NCBI GenBank assembly: GCA_964484195.1
Contig: CAZAER010000005.1
Span: 124,001 to 188,000, forward strand
Direction: 5' to 3'
Length of the DNA: 64,000 nt
DNA from: JALHOP01 sp964484195
Lineage (GTDB): Bacteria > Myxococcota > XYA12-FULL-58-9 > JALHOP01
Every line of letters starts with the position of its first letter. Position 1 is the first letter of the stretch. This document shows positions 15,928 to 25,394 of this stretch, one piece after another. The position numbers were made by a program, and so were the translations under genes. Below the pieces are notes generated by a model. That model did not search any database. It saw only the letters and a list, made by a program, of their open reading frames with translations, and was not told the origin of the DNA.

Positions 15928-18156
15928 ATGGAAGACGCCTTGAACCTGCTGGATGGATTGGACGTCGACATCCCTGACGTCCCCCTCCCGGTAGCGCGAC
16001 CACAGCAGCAAGCACCCGCGACTAATCCCGAGTTCTTCGGTCCCTATCAACTGATCGAAGAAGTCGGTGCCGGTGGCGTCGCCAAGGTGATGCGCGCGCG
16101 CCACATCCACCCGCGTTACGCCGAGACCACGTTCGCCATCAAGATTCTCCATCCCGAGCTCTCGCGCGATCCGAAGGTCGTGCAGCTCTTCCGTCACGAG
16201 GCCTACGTGTTGTCGATGCTCAAGCATCCCAACATCGTGCAGACCTTCGAGGGCGGCGTTCAGGATGAAGAGCTCTTCATCGCGATGGAGTACATCGACG
16301 GGCGCGACCTCGAGAACATGCTCACGCGTTGCCAGAAGGCGAAGAGCACGGTTCCGATTCCCGTCGCGATGTACATTATCGGCGAGGTCTTGAAAGGCCT
16401 GTCGTACGCGCACGACCTCTGCGACGGCGACGGCAACCGCTTGGCCCTCGTGCATCGCGACATCAATCCCGCGAACGTGTTCTTGTCCTATGACGGCCGT
16501 GTGAAGCTCGGCGACTTCGGCGTCGCCTCGATGACCGCCGGTAGAGCCGAGAAGTCCCGCGAGACCGCGGGCAAGGCTGGCTACTTCGCGCCCGAGCAGC
16601 TCGCGGGCGAGCCCGTCGATCAGCGCGCCGATCTCTTCGCCATGGGCGTCATGATGTACGAGGTCCTCTGCAACGAGCGCCTCTTCGACGGTGACGACGC
16701 CGAGAAGATCATGCGCTTGAACCGCAAGGCGAAGATCCCGCGCCCCACGAAGGTGAACCCCGAGATCCCGCAAGGTCTCGAAGACCTCATGCTCAAGGCG
16801 CTCGAGCGCAAGCCGAACGATCGCTTCCCGAACGCGCGCGCCATGTATTTCGCGCTGCGCCCCTTCATCCCCGATCCGGCGGGCATGGCGCTCGCCGTCG
16901 CGGCGATGGTGCGCAAAGTCTTCCTGCGCGAGCACATCCAAGAGCTGCAGCTTCGCGAAGGTCTCGCGGGTGGCAGCGCTTCGCGCGGCTCTGGCCAGCG
17001 CATCGTGGTGCTCTCCGAAGACGAGCGCGCTCATGCCGCCTTCAGCGAGCTGTTGTCGTCGCGCGGTTACCGCGTCGATGTCGCGACCCGCATCGAGCAT
17101 CTCGCGAGCATGGTCGTAGGAGCCCACGCTCCTAATGTCGTTTTAGCGGACGTGGCATTGCCCTCGTTCAACGCCGAGCAGTTCGTGCGGGCGCTGGCGC
17201 CGGCGCAGCAAACCATTCCGGTCGTCGCTGTGAGCGAAGGCCTCGACACCGCATGGATCCGCAACGCCGATGCCATCGGCTCGGTCGACCTCTTGTTCAA
17301 ACCGTTCAACATCGAGCGTGTGCTCACGGCTGTGCGCGGCGCGGTCACCGGTGCGGCACGGGTCGCCATCACCGAGCCGGCGTTCACCGAGGCACGTCCG
17401 GTATCGCGGACGAAGATCCTGGTGATGACCCGTGACAACTCGTTCACGCACATCATCGCGCAGGGGTTCGCCGATCGCGGCTACACCGTCGAGATCGTCT
17501 CGAACGGTTCGGAGGCCATCGAGCGCGCCGATCAGACGACGTTCGATGCCTTCGTTTACGATGCCTTCCCTCCGTCGCCAGCAGACCGCTTCTTCGCCTC
17601 GCAAGTGCGCGGCCGCCCCGGCATGGGGCTGGTCCCGATTCTCTACTTGGTGCCCGCCGAGACCCAGACGCAGATCGTCGGTCTCGATGCCGACCGCAGC
17701 GCCGTCCGTTTGCGCAGCGACTCGACGGTCGTGCTCGCCGAGACCCTGAACCGACTCCTCGCCGACACGCGACTCGGCCGCTCGTTCATTCGCTATCCCA
17801 CGACCTTCCCGCTCGAGCTGCGCTACGCCGGCCGTGTTTTTGCAGCGGAAGCGATGGATATCTCGCGCGGTGGCCTCATGCTGCGCTGCGAGCAGATGCC
17901 GCCGGTCGGCGAAGAGGTGAGCGTGTCGTTACGCTTCGATCAGAGCGGTCAGCCGGTCGAGGCGGGTGGCCGAGTCATCCGCGTCGACCTGCCACGCCAC
18001 GAGGGTGAGCCGCCGGGCATCGGTGTGTCGTTCGAGCGCTTTGCCGGCCGTGGCGAGGCTCAGCTCATCGCCCACCTTGCGACACTCGATCGCAACGCCC
18101 AGCAGGTCAAAACCATGATCATGGGTGTGCCGACGCCGACACCGGCGCGTGCCTGA
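15928..18156 (+). CDS. Ser/Thr kinase with two receiver-like domains and PilZ
   Basis: A 742-residue multidomain protein with no membrane segment. The kinase domain (about 39-300) has the Gly-rich loop GAGGVAKV, catalytic Lys72 in FAIKIL, HRDINPANVF at 176-185, DFG at 196-198 and APE at 221-223, so it should be active. A first receiver-like domain follows at about 358-470 with LADVALP (Asp408) and FKPF (Lys458). A second at about 496-612 is more degenerate (VYDAF, Asp545). The PilZ domain at about 619-735 has DISRGG, but its first motif reads IRYPTTF rather than RxxxR, so c-di-GMP binding is doubtful. The protein may combine phosphorelay, Ser/Thr phosphorylation and second-messenger inputs. 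Confidence 0.9.
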   Translation: MEDALNLLDGLDVDIPDVPLPVARPQQQAPATNPEFFGPYQLIEEVGAGGVAKVMRARHIHPRYAETTFAIKILHPELSRDPKVVQLFRHEAYVLSMLKHPNIVQTFEGGVQDEELFIAMEYIDGRDLENMLTRCQKAKSTVPIPVAMYIIGEVLKGLSYAHDLCDGDGNRLALVHRDINPANVFLSYDGRVKLGDFGVASMTAGRAEKSRETAGKAGYFAPEQLAGEPVDQRADLFAMGVMMYEVLCNERLFDGDDAEKIMRLNRKAKIPRPTKVNPEIPQGLEDLMLKALERKPNDRFPNARAMYFALRPFIPDPAGMALAVAAMVRKVFLREHIQELQLREGLAGGSASRGSGQRIVVLSEDERAHAAFSELLSSRGYRVDVATRIEHLASMVVGAHAPNVVLADVALPSFNAEQFVRALAPAQQTIPVVAVSEGLDTAWIRNADAIGSVDLLFKPFNIERVLTAVRGAVTGAARVAITEPAFTEARPVSRTKILVMTRDNSFTHIIAQGFADRGYTVEIVSNGSEAIERADQTTFDAFVYDAFPPSPADRFFASQVRGRPGMGLVPILYLVPAETQTQIVGLDADRSAVRLRSDSTVVLAETLNRLLADTRLGRSFIRYPTTFPLELRYAGRVFAAEAMDISRGGLMLRCEQMPPVGEEVSVSLRFDQSGQPVEAGGRVIRVDLPRHEGEPPGIGVSFERFAGRGEAQLIAHLATLDRNAQQVKTMIMGVPTPTPARA

Positions 18157-18248
18157 TGGCTGACGGTCACCGGCAGCGCTGAGTCGTTTTCCGGAACCCC
18201 CGAAAAAACCCGTCGATACACGCTGCTCACCATCAGGACGGGTCTCTC

Positions 18249-19172
18249 ATGAACGCGAGCGCAAACGCGGGACGCACCCCTGTGTCCGTGCAGCTCTTGC
18301 CGAGGTTGCCGGCACACCAGGCCCTGGTCGAGGAGCCCCGCCTCGCGATCGATCGTGGCCCCGGCAAGGACGCATTCGAGCAGGCTCAGAAGAAGTCGAA
18401 CCGCAGGTCGTGGTGGATCGCCGGCGGCTTCTTCGCGGGGGGCATGCTCGCCTCGGGCGCGCTGAACATCGGCATCGATCTCGCGTTCAAGGCCATCAAT
18501 CACCCATGGGCGGCGAGCGTGAACACGGCCCTGTCGCCTGCGGTCTTCGTGGTCAGCGCGGCGCTGGTTGGCGCCGTCACCGGCCTATTTGTCGAGAAGC
18601 TGACCACTCCGGTGTCGGCGTGGTTCACGCGCTTGTCCTTCAAGGGCAGCCCCATCAAATCGCACCTCGATCCCAAGCTCGGCTCCTCCTTGATCGATGC
18701 CTACAACGGCGCGAATCAGGTCGACGGCCGCGTCTTCTCCGCGGCGACGAGCGTCTCCTCGCTCATCGTGAATCTCGAAGCCACGATGTCCGGCGATGGT
18801 GGTGTGCGCTCCCTCCTTCGCCAGGCGCGTACCGCGGGAGCAGACAAGAAGGCGCTCCTGCAAGAGGCCGGCGAGCAGCTCGGCGGCAAGCTCATCCAAA
18901 CCGAGGTGGCGCACTTTCACCTCGACCCGACGTTCGACGAGATCTTCCGACTGCTGCAGACGAGCGTCGGTGGCATCTTCACCAAGCTCGATCCCGCCGA
19001 TCAGGACACCATCGTCGCGTCCGCTCTCGCGTACGTTCGCGAGGCGCGTCCGAACGAGCCGGATGGTCAGCGCCCGGACACCGGCAAGGCCATCGAGACC
19101 TACTACGCACCGTTCCTCGCGCGCCTGGTGAAGGGGATGCCCAAGCCCACGGATGGCGTCAGTGCAAACTAG
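18249..19172 (+). CDS. membrane protein with one copy of a repeated module
   Basis: A 307-residue protein, family not recognised. After a 45-residue soluble start come two hydrophobic stretches (WWIAGGFFAGGMLASGALNI and TALSPAVFVVSAALVGAVTG) ending in TPVSAWFTRL. A helical soluble part then contains EIFRLLQTSVGGIFTKLDPADQ and ends TYYAPFLARLVKGM. The same order of elements occurs twice in the next gene (NPISAWIYAL; MFELMFANVHSLFKRVPPEA; SYHRPFMAGML), so the two genes are paralogues. The coding regions overlap by 20 bases, supporting co-expression and a possible complex in the inner membrane. Confidence 0.65.
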   Translation: MNASANAGRTPVSVQLLPRLPAHQALVEEPRLAIDRGPGKDAFEQAQKKSNRRSWWIAGGFFAGGMLASGALNIGIDLAFKAINHPWAASVNTALSPAVFVVSAALVGAVTGLFVEKLTTPVSAWFTRLSFKGSPIKSHLDPKLGSSLIDAYNGANQVDGRVFSAATSVSSLIVNLEATMSGDGGVRSLLRQARTAGADKKALLQEAGEQLGGKLIQTEVAHFHLDPTFDEIFRLLQTSVGGIFTKLDPADQDTIVASALAYVREARPNEPDGQRPDTGKAIETYYAPFLARLVKGMPKPTDGVSAN

Positions 19173-20910
19173 AGGTACGGCCACGACCATTGCCGGCGTG
19201 CCGCTCGTCGGCGCCTCGAGACCGGGCAATCGCCACGGTGACGTCGAGGCGCAGGTCGCGCGTCTCGTCGACAAGCCGAAGGGTAACCGCGCCCTCTGGG
19301 TCTCGGGGGCGGCTTGGCTCGGCGGCGCTGCTGTCGGTGGCGGCCTCAACCTCCTCGTCAGCAAGCTCCTGCCCACCTACGCCGGCGCCGCGCAGCCGAT
19401 CATCAACATCACCACCGATGTCTTGCAGTCGCCTGGGGCTCTGGCGCGTGAGACCATCACCAATCCGATCAGCGCCTGGATCTACGCGCTCGCGAGCTCC
19501 GGCGACGCGTCCGCTGCAGCGGTCGAGGTCGGTCAAGCCATCGGTCCCCGCCTTGCCGGACAGCTCGTCGCCGTCCAGCAGGAGCGCGGCAAGATCGATT
19601 CCTGGGTCGTCGGTGAGCTCGGCGAGTTCAATATCTACGCGCAGTCCGTCGAAGCGGCGGCGCGCAAGGCCAAGGTGCGGCTAGCAGCTGGCGACATGGA
19701 CGGTGCGGCACGCGCGCTCGGGGCCGCCATGTGGTTCGATTGGGGAACCTGGGGTGAGCTGTCGCCCGAGACCAGCCCGCGCATGTTCGAGCTCATGTTC
19801 GCGAACGTCCATTCGCTGTTCAAGCGCGTCCCGCCCGAGGCGCGCTTGAAGCTCCGCGACGCCGTCAAAGCCGAGGTCCTGCGCTTGAATAGCGGAAAGG
19901 ACGACGGTCTGGTGTCGTTCACCGCGACCGTGATGGCGGGCATCACCGAGAACGAGAAGCCCAAGCTCCTGCTCGCGCCCTGGCGCCACGACAAGGGTGC
20001 CGCCGGCAAGGTGGCCGAGGGCAAACACGCCGATCCCGAGGCCTGGGTCTCGGATCTCCTGAAGAACTACTTCGACGACTATGTCCGCCAGAACGGATGG
20101 AAGAAGGGTCTCGCCGTCGCCCGCCTTCGCGAGAAGCTGACGCGCATCGTCGCCAAAGACGTGGCCGAGCTCGAGGCGGTGCGTGGCCGCCCTGCGACAT
20201 CGGACGACCTCTGGCGTATGACCCTGCACGCTTACCAGAAGACGGCGGGCGAAGGTCTCGAGCTGCGTGCCGCCGGAATCTCGCTCGCGGCTTACATCGT
20301 GGTCGGTGTCGCCGCGGCGTTCGGTAGCCAGGCGATCGGCAAGATCTCTCCCGACTGGGCGAAGGCCGGCATCAACTCGTTCGTGTTCACCATGTTCGGC
20401 TACCTGATGTTCTTCGGAAACTTCTTCACCGGGAAGCTGTCGGCGTTGGGCTCGACCATCGGTTACGGCGGTGGCCAGAAGAAGTCGCTCGGCAAGGCGT
20501 TCGAGCGAGAGGTCCGTGATAGCACCCTGCGTTTGCGCACGCGTGACGCCCGCGAAGACGTCATCCACGGGTACTTCACCACCTTCACACGCCAGCTCAC
20601 GTTGCAGGCCAACGAGATTGGCGCGGCGATTCGCGCCGGCGACCTCGACGACGCGGCCGCCGCCATCGCCGGCGTCACCATCGCGGGCAACGTCAGCAAC
20701 TACAATTTCTGGCCCTACCTCGAGATGATGGAGCGCTTCTTCAAGCGCATCGGGCCGTACTTCGACGGCATGGCGGCGGCGCAGCGCGACGAGCTGCTCG
20801 CCAAGGCCTCCGCAATCTTGAAGAGCCACGGTGTCACCGAGGAGCAGCTCGAGAGCTACCACCGGCCATTCATGGCGGGCATGCTGACGGAGAACGTGAA
20901 GCTCGCGTGA
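19153..20910 (+). CDS. membrane protein with two copies of the same module
   Basis: A 585-residue protein made of two tandem modules of about 270 residues. Each has a hydrophobic pair (copy 1 GAAWLGGAAVGGGLNLLVS; copy 2 AYIVVGVAAAFGSQAIG) followed by a helical domain. The helical parts align: VRLAAGDMDGAARALGAAM with AIRAGDLDDAAAAIAGVTI, and ELMFANVHSLFKRVPPEARL with EMMERFFKRIGPYFDGMAAA. The preceding gene holds a third copy. I know no family with this make-up. Likely an inner-membrane protein with large soluble lobes, possibly assembling with its neighbour; the function is unknown. The start lies inside the end of the upstream gene. Confidence 0.7.
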   Translation: MASVQTRGTATTIAGVPLVGASRPGNRHGDVEAQVARLVDKPKGNRALWVSGAAWLGGAAVGGGLNLLVSKLLPTYAGAAQPIINITTDVLQSPGALARETITNPISAWIYALASSGDASAAAVEVGQAIGPRLAGQLVAVQQERGKIDSWVVGELGEFNIYAQSVEAAARKAKVRLAAGDMDGAARALGAAMWFDWGTWGELSPETSPRMFELMFANVHSLFKRVPPEARLKLRDAVKAEVLRLNSGKDDGLVSFTATVMAGITENEKPKLLLAPWRHDKGAAGKVAEGKHADPEAWVSDLLKNYFDDYVRQNGWKKGLAVARLREKLTRIVAKDVAELEAVRGRPATSDDLWRMTLHAYQKTAGEGLELRAAGISLAAYIVVGVAAAFGSQAIGKISPDWAKAGINSFVFTMFGYLMFFGNFFTGKLSALGSTIGYGGGQKKSLGKAFEREVRDSTLRLRTRDAREDVIHGYFTTFTRQLTLQANEIGAAIRAGDLDDAAAAIAGVTIAGNVSNYNFWPYLEMMERFFKRIGPYFDGMAAAQRDELLAKASAILKSHGVTEEQLESYHRPFMAGMLTENVKLA

Positions 20911-20991
20911 CGCCGCTACGCACTCGGCGGAGTGCGTGCCTGACACCGCGCGGAACGCAACCGCCTGCCGGGTCGCTCGATAAGCCCAGGC

Positions 20992-21363
20992 ATGAACATT
21001 CGTAGGACTTGCGGAACCCTCCCGCCGGCCGCCGCCGGCGCAACCACTTTCAAGCGTCTACCCTTCGGCGACGGCAATGCCGCGAGCCAGTGGCACCCGG
21101 CGATGGCCGAGATCAACGCCTACGCTCAGAAGAATGGCATCGGCGTCATCTCGTACCGTGGCTCTGGCGAGATGGCGAAGAGCATGAGACCGCCGGTCAA
21201 GGCGGAAGAGCTCCAGATTATCAGCCTCACCTGGAGCCAGGACGGTAAGAAATACGACCTCGGGAAGATCCTCCCGGAAGGTGCGCACATGCGCGAGCTC
21301 AAGTCGACCGCCGAGCTGGTCGCCGAGATGAAAGATCTGATCACGAAGTTCGGTCAGCGCTAG
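20992..21363 (+). CDS. small protein of unknown function
   Basis: A 123-residue soluble protein with no signal peptide or membrane segment. Its C-terminal part (KYDLGKILPEGAHMRELKS, then AELVAEMKDLITKF) is a mixed beta/helix pattern. I do not recognise it. The reading frame has codon use like its neighbours, and the gene sits in line with the genes around it: 81 bases after the double-module membrane protein and 46 bases before a transglutaminase lipoprotein. Confidence 0.5.
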   Translation: MNIRRTCGTLPPAAAGATTFKRLPFGDGNAASQWHPAMAEINAYAQKNGIGVISYRGSGEMAKSMRPPVKAEELQIISLTWSQDGKKYDLGKILPEGAHMRELKSTAELVAEMKDLITKFGQR

Positions 21364-21409
21364 CGCCGACATTGTCGGGTGCGGCGCGCTGCTTTATGGT
21401 GCGCGCCGC

Positions 21410-22879
21410 ATGAAACGACTATTCGCTGTCGCGCTCGTCTTCGCCGCCGCCTGTAAAGATCGCCCAGCTTCGCCGACCGTTGGTGCCGACGCGCCCAAGG
21501 TCGTTGTCGCCGACGCGCCGCCACCCGCGCCCGTTTTCGCGGACGTCGACGCCTTCGACGATACCTACGGCATCTACTTCCAGGGCCAGAAGGTCGGCTG
21601 GATGCGCAGCACCTTCACCCAGGACGGCACGCTCTCGACCGAGCTCTACGCCAAGGTCGGGGGCATGGGGCAGGTCTCCGAGGTTCGCTTCGACGAGAAG
21701 CGCACCTACGGGGCCGACAAGAAGCTCGCGCGCATTACCTTCTCGCAGAGCGCAGCAACCGGCGCGGTGCAGGTCGTGGGTGAGCGCCAAGGCGAGAAGC
21801 TCAAGGTTACCACCACGGCCGGTGGGAAGAGCTCGTCGGAAGAGATTGCCGTCGAGGAGACCATCGACGACGCGCTCGAGCTCCAAGCGCTCGCCAAGGC
21901 GCAGAAGGTCGGGGCGACCGCCACCTCCAAGCGCTACGACCCTTCGATTCAGAAGATCGTCACCGCGAACCACGTGATCAGCGGCATCGAGAAGAAGGCC
22001 TTCGGTGGCGTCGAGACCGAGGTGGTGAAGATCGATACCAACTACCCCGACCTCGGTATCGCCGAGAGCGCCTGGGTCGACGCCAAAGGGAAGACCCTGG
22101 AATCGCGCATCGGCGGGTTCTTCGTGGCGCGGCTCGAGCCGCCCGAGGAAGCCAAGCGCCTGGACTACAGCCAAGACCTATTGGTGTCGGCGGTGGTTGC
22201 GGTGCCCAAGCCCATCGACAAGCAAGCCGAGCTCAAGAAGCTCACTGTCCGCTTCAGCGGCTTTGCGGGGGTCACGCCGCCGCCGCAGTCGAAGCGTCAG
22301 GTGCCCACCTGGAATGGCGAGGATTTGCTGCTGGCGCTGACCAAAGACGCGCCGCCCAAGCAGCCGTGGTCCGCGGACAAGCCTCTGCCCGCCGAATCGC
22401 CTGCGGACCTCGCGGCCACCGCCTTCGTGCAGAGCACCGACCCCGAGATCATCGCCGCCGCCAAGGCCGCGGTGGGCGACGCTTCCGACGTCTACACGGC
22501 GACGACGCGCCTCGCGCAGTTCGTCTATTCGTACATCGAGGACGAGTACGTTCCAGCGTACTCGAATGCGCTCGAGGCCTTGAAGTCGCGGCGCGGCGAC
22601 TGCACCGAGCACAGCGTCTTGTTCGTAGCGCTGGCGCGATCCATCGGCATTCCCGCGCGGGTCGCAGTCGGCATCGCGTACTGGCAGCCGGGACATGGCT
22701 TCGGGTGGCATGCCTGGGCGGAGATTTTCGCTGGCGGCGCTTGGTACGCTGTGGACCCGACGTGGAACCAGCCGATTGCCGACGTCACCCACGTGAAGCT
22801 CGCGGATGGCGGGCCGGCGGAGCAGGCGCGCATCGTCATGTTGCTCGGACGTTTGCGCGTGGTCGATGTCCGAACCTGA
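21410..22879 (+). CDS. transglutaminase-like lipoprotein
   Basis: A 489-residue lipoprotein (MKRLFAVALVFAAAC, lipobox Cys). The C-terminal third is a transglutaminase-like core with the Cys-His-Asp triad: RRGDCTEHSVLFVALARSIG (Cys near 398), HAWAEIF (His near 433) and YAVDPTWNQP (Asp near 448). This fold covers peptide cross-linking enzymes and proteases acting on peptides or peptidoglycan stems. The N-terminal two thirds is beta-rich and may be a substrate- or envelope-binding region. Probable location is the periplasm or outer membrane. The hemW start overlaps its last codons, so the two are probably co-transcribed without being functionally linked. Confidence 0.85.
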   Translation: MKRLFAVALVFAAACKDRPASPTVGADAPKVVVADAPPPAPVFADVDAFDDTYGIYFQGQKVGWMRSTFTQDGTLSTELYAKVGGMGQVSEVRFDEKRTYGADKKLARITFSQSAATGAVQVVGERQGEKLKVTTTAGGKSSSEEIAVEETIDDALELQALAKAQKVGATATSKRYDPSIQKIVTANHVISGIEKKAFGGVETEVVKIDTNYPDLGIAESAWVDAKGKTLESRIGGFFVARLEPPEEAKRLDYSQDLLVSAVVAVPKPIDKQAELKKLTVRFSGFAGVTPPPQSKRQVPTWNGEDLLLALTKDAPPKQPWSADKPLPAESPADLAATAFVQSTDPEIIAAAKAAVGDASDVYTATTRLAQFVYSYIEDEYVPAYSNALEALKSRRGDCTEHSVLFVALARSIGIPARVAVGIAYWQPGHGFGWHAWAEIFAGGAWYAVDPTWNQPIADVTHVKLADGGPAEQARIVMLLGRLRVVDVRT

Positions 22880-24026
22880 CGCGCCGCTCGGGGTCTACGT
22901 TCACGTTCCGTATTGTCCGGCGGTCTGCCCGTACTGCGATTTCAACGTCGCGGTGCGCAAGGAGCCACCGTGGGAGGACTTCGCGCTCGCGATTGGCAAC
23001 GAGCTGGCGCAGCGGCGGCAGCTCTTCACCGGCCGGTTGCAGTCGCTCTACTTCGGAGGTGGCACGCCGTCGCTCGCGCCGCCCGAAACCATCGCGCGGA
23101 TCGTCCGCTCTGTATGCGATAGCGTACCAGGGAGTCCGCGCGAGGTGACGCTCGAGGCGAACCCTGGCACCGTGACGCGCGCGACGCTCGAAGGCTACCG
23201 GGCGGCCGGGGTCAATCGCGTGAGTCTCGGGTGGCAGTCGACGCACGACCGCCTGCTGACTTTGCTGGGTCGGACGCACGATGCGGCTGCCTCGCGCGCC
23301 GCCGCCGTCGCGGTGCGCGAAGCGGGCTTTACCTCGATGAGCATCGACCTCATCTTCGCGGTTCCAGGGCAGACGATGGACGACCTCGAGGTCGATCTCG
23401 ACGCGGTTCTCGCGATGAGCCCCGAGCATGTCTCGCTCTATGGGCTCACCTATCACGAGGGCACGCCGTTCTTCCGGGCGCGCGAGCGCGGCTCGGTGAC
23501 GCCGGTCGACGAGGGCACCGAGGCCGCCATGTTCATGCGCATCGCCGAACGGCTCGGTGGCGCTGGGTATCGCCACTACGAGGTGTCGAACTTCGCCAAG
23601 CCCGGCCACGAGGCGGTGCACAACGCCAGCTACTGGCAGGGGACGCCGTATCTCGGGTTGGGGCCTGGGGCGCACAGCTTCATGCGCGAGGGCTGGAAGA
23701 GTGGGGTGCGTTGGGAGACGGTGAGGAATCCCGAGCGTTATCTGCAGACTTTCAAAAAAGCACGACCGGTCGGTTTCACCGCCGACGAGACCACGTTTCG
23801 CGAGGAGCTCGAGGCGCTGGACCTCGTGCGCGAGCGCATCCTCACCGGGTTGCGGCTCATCGATGGCATCGACCTCGCGGCCGAGCCGTTCGCCGCTTTC
23901 GATCTCGCCCAAGGAGCCGCTGAAGCGGTCGCGCAAGGCCTCGCCCGTCGCGAAGGCACACGCCTGGTCCCGACCTCCGACGGCCGCCTGCAAGCCGACA
24001 CGCTGGCCGAGCTAGTCGCTCCGTGA
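22866..24026 (+). CDS. hemW: radical SAM heme chaperone HemW
   Basis: A 386-residue radical SAM protein of the HemN/HemW group. The Fe-S cluster cysteines are Cys17, Cys21 and Cys24 in HVPYCPAVCPYCDFN (CxxxCxxC), followed by YFGGGTPSL (SAM-binding GGG motif), LEANPGT and a LLGRTH block. The C-terminal HemN_C region contains NASYWQGTPYLGLGPGAHSF, typical for HemW. It is shorter than true coproporphyrinogen dehydrogenase HemN and has no N-terminal extension, favouring the heme chaperone HemW. The ATG at 22866 overlaps the upstream stop; an upstream in-frame start at 22806 would add residues unlike the family. Confidence 0.92.
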   Translation: MSEPDAPLGVYVHVPYCPAVCPYCDFNVAVRKEPPWEDFALAIGNELAQRRQLFTGRLQSLYFGGGTPSLAPPETIARIVRSVCDSVPGSPREVTLEANPGTVTRATLEGYRAAGVNRVSLGWQSTHDRLLTLLGRTHDAAASRAAAVAVREAGFTSMSIDLIFAVPGQTMDDLEVDLDAVLAMSPEHVSLYGLTYHEGTPFFRARERGSVTPVDEGTEAAMFMRIAERLGGAGYRHYEVSNFAKPGHEAVHNASYWQGTPYLGLGPGAHSFMREGWKSGVRWETVRNPERYLQTFKKARPVGFTADETTFREELEALDLVRERILTGLRLIDGIDLAAEPFAAFDLAQGAAEAVAQGLARREGTRLVPTSDGRLQADTLAELVAP

Positions 24027-24042
24027 CATATACCCGCGGCCC

Positions 24043-25314
24043 ATGAGCTCCAGCACCCCCGGCTCCCGCAGCATGCTCCTCGGCGCCTTGATTGGCGCGG
24101 TCACCGGCATCGTCGCGCACGTCCTGTGGAACGGCTCGAAGGGGCTCGCCATCGCCGTCGATTACGTGTCGGTGCCGCTCGGCCAGGCGTTTTTGCGCCT
24201 CCTCTTCATGCTGGTCATGCCCATCGTCTTCGCGGCGCTGGTCATGGGTGTCTGCGAGCTCGAGCTCGGATCACTCGCGCGTATCGCCATCAAGACCATG
24301 GCGTACACGCTGGTGGTGTCCTTCATCGCGGTCGTCATCGGGCTCACGGCGGTCAACCTCGTGCAGCCCGGACGCATCGGCTCCTACGATGTCGGCCAAC
24401 CTGCCCAGGCGAGTCCGCAATCACAGACAGTCGACAAATCACCCATCGAGCTCATCCTCGCCATCATTCCCGACAATCCTATCAAGGCGGTCGCGAACGG
24501 CGACATGCTCGCCTGGCTCACCTTCTCGCTGATCTTCGGCATCGGCTTGTCGCTCACGCGCACCTCGGGCGCGGCGTCGCTCAAGACGACGATTCAAGGT
24601 CTCTACGACGTGTTGATGCGGCTCATCACCATGGTGCTCCGTCTCGGGCCCATCGGTGTCGGCGCGCTCATGTTCACGACCACGGCGCGGCTCGGGCCAG
24701 GGATCCTGGGGAGCGTCGGGGCCTACGCTCTCACCGTCATCGTCGCGCTCGCCATCCACATGTTCGGCGTCTACCCGCTGCTCTTGTGGCTGCTCGCGCG
24801 CAAGAACCCGATCACCTTCTTCAAAGAAGCCAAAGACGCGAGCATCACCGCCTTCTCGACGGCGTCGTCGACCGCGACCTTGCCCACCGCGCTGCGGGTC
24901 GCCGAGGAGCAGCTTGCCCTCCCGCGTGACGTGAGTCGCTTCGTGCTCACCGCCGGCGCCACCATGAATCAGAACGGCTCGGCGCTCTTCGAGGGCGTGA
25001 CCGTGCTGTTCCTGGCACAGGTCTACGGCGTCGAGATGAGCATTCCGAAGCAGCTCATGGTGCTGCTCATCTGCGTGCTCGCCGGGGTCGGCACCGCGGG
25101 TGTGCCGGCCGGAACCCTGCCGGTCATCGCCATGATGATGCGCATGCTCGAGATCCCGGCCGAGGGCCTGGGCCTCATCCTCGGCGTCGACCGCTTGCTC
25201 GACATGTGTCGCACCTCGCTCAATGTCACTGGCGACCTGGTCGCGGCGGTGGTGGTGGCAAAAGGGGAGGAGAAACCCCCGCCGACCATGGCCCCGACGC
25301 CCTCGAAAATGTGA
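24043..25314 (+). CDS. dicarboxylate/glutamate:cation symporter (DAACS family)
   Basis: A 423-residue membrane transporter of the GltP/DctA type, about the usual length. Family signatures are plain: the Ser-rich re-entrant loop TAFSTASSTATLPTAL, the Asn-containing TMNQNGSALFEG, the second loop AGVPAGTLPVIAMM, and LGVDRLLDMCRTSLNVTGD near the end. It should import dicarboxylates or acidic amino acids with Na+ or H+ across the inner membrane. The gene follows hemW by 16 bases and precedes an amino-acid permease by 80 bases. A CGCGTACGCG palindrome directly after the stop, then a T5 run, could be a weak terminator. Confidence 0.92.
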   Translation: MSSSTPGSRSMLLGALIGAVTGIVAHVLWNGSKGLAIAVDYVSVPLGQAFLRLLFMLVMPIVFAALVMGVCELELGSLARIAIKTMAYTLVVSFIAVVIGLTAVNLVQPGRIGSYDVGQPAQASPQSQTVDKSPIELILAIIPDNPIKAVANGDMLAWLTFSLIFGIGLSLTRTSGAASLKTTIQGLYDVLMRLITMVLRLGPIGVGALMFTTTARLGPGILGSVGAYALTVIVALAIHMFGVYPLLLWLLARKNPITFFKEAKDASITAFSTASSTATLPTALRVAEEQLALPRDVSRFVLTAGATMNQNGSALFEGVTVLFLAQVYGVEMSIPKQLMVLLICVLAGVGTAGVPAGTLPVIAMMMRMLEIPAEGLGLILGVDRLLDMCRTSLNVTGDLVAAVVVAKGEEKPPPTMAPTPSKM

Positions 25315-25394
25315 CCGCGTACGCGCTGCGTCATTTTTGGCGGCCAAAAGCTTGACTTGCGATCTGTCAGTCCCGACAGGCATAAACCGCGACC

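Noticed and set aside
15859..17127. Long minus-strand open frame extending the moaDE gene upstream across the kinase gene
   Set aside because: It is antisense to a well-supported kinase with catalytic motifs, and the MoaD start fits GTG 15858. High-GC sequence produces such shadow frames.
25311..25349. CGCGTACGCG palindrome and TTTTGG/CCAAAA repeat after the dicarboxylate symporter as a definite terminator
   Set aside because: The stems are short and the T-run is interrupted, so it is mentioned only as a weak possibility in the neighbouring genes.
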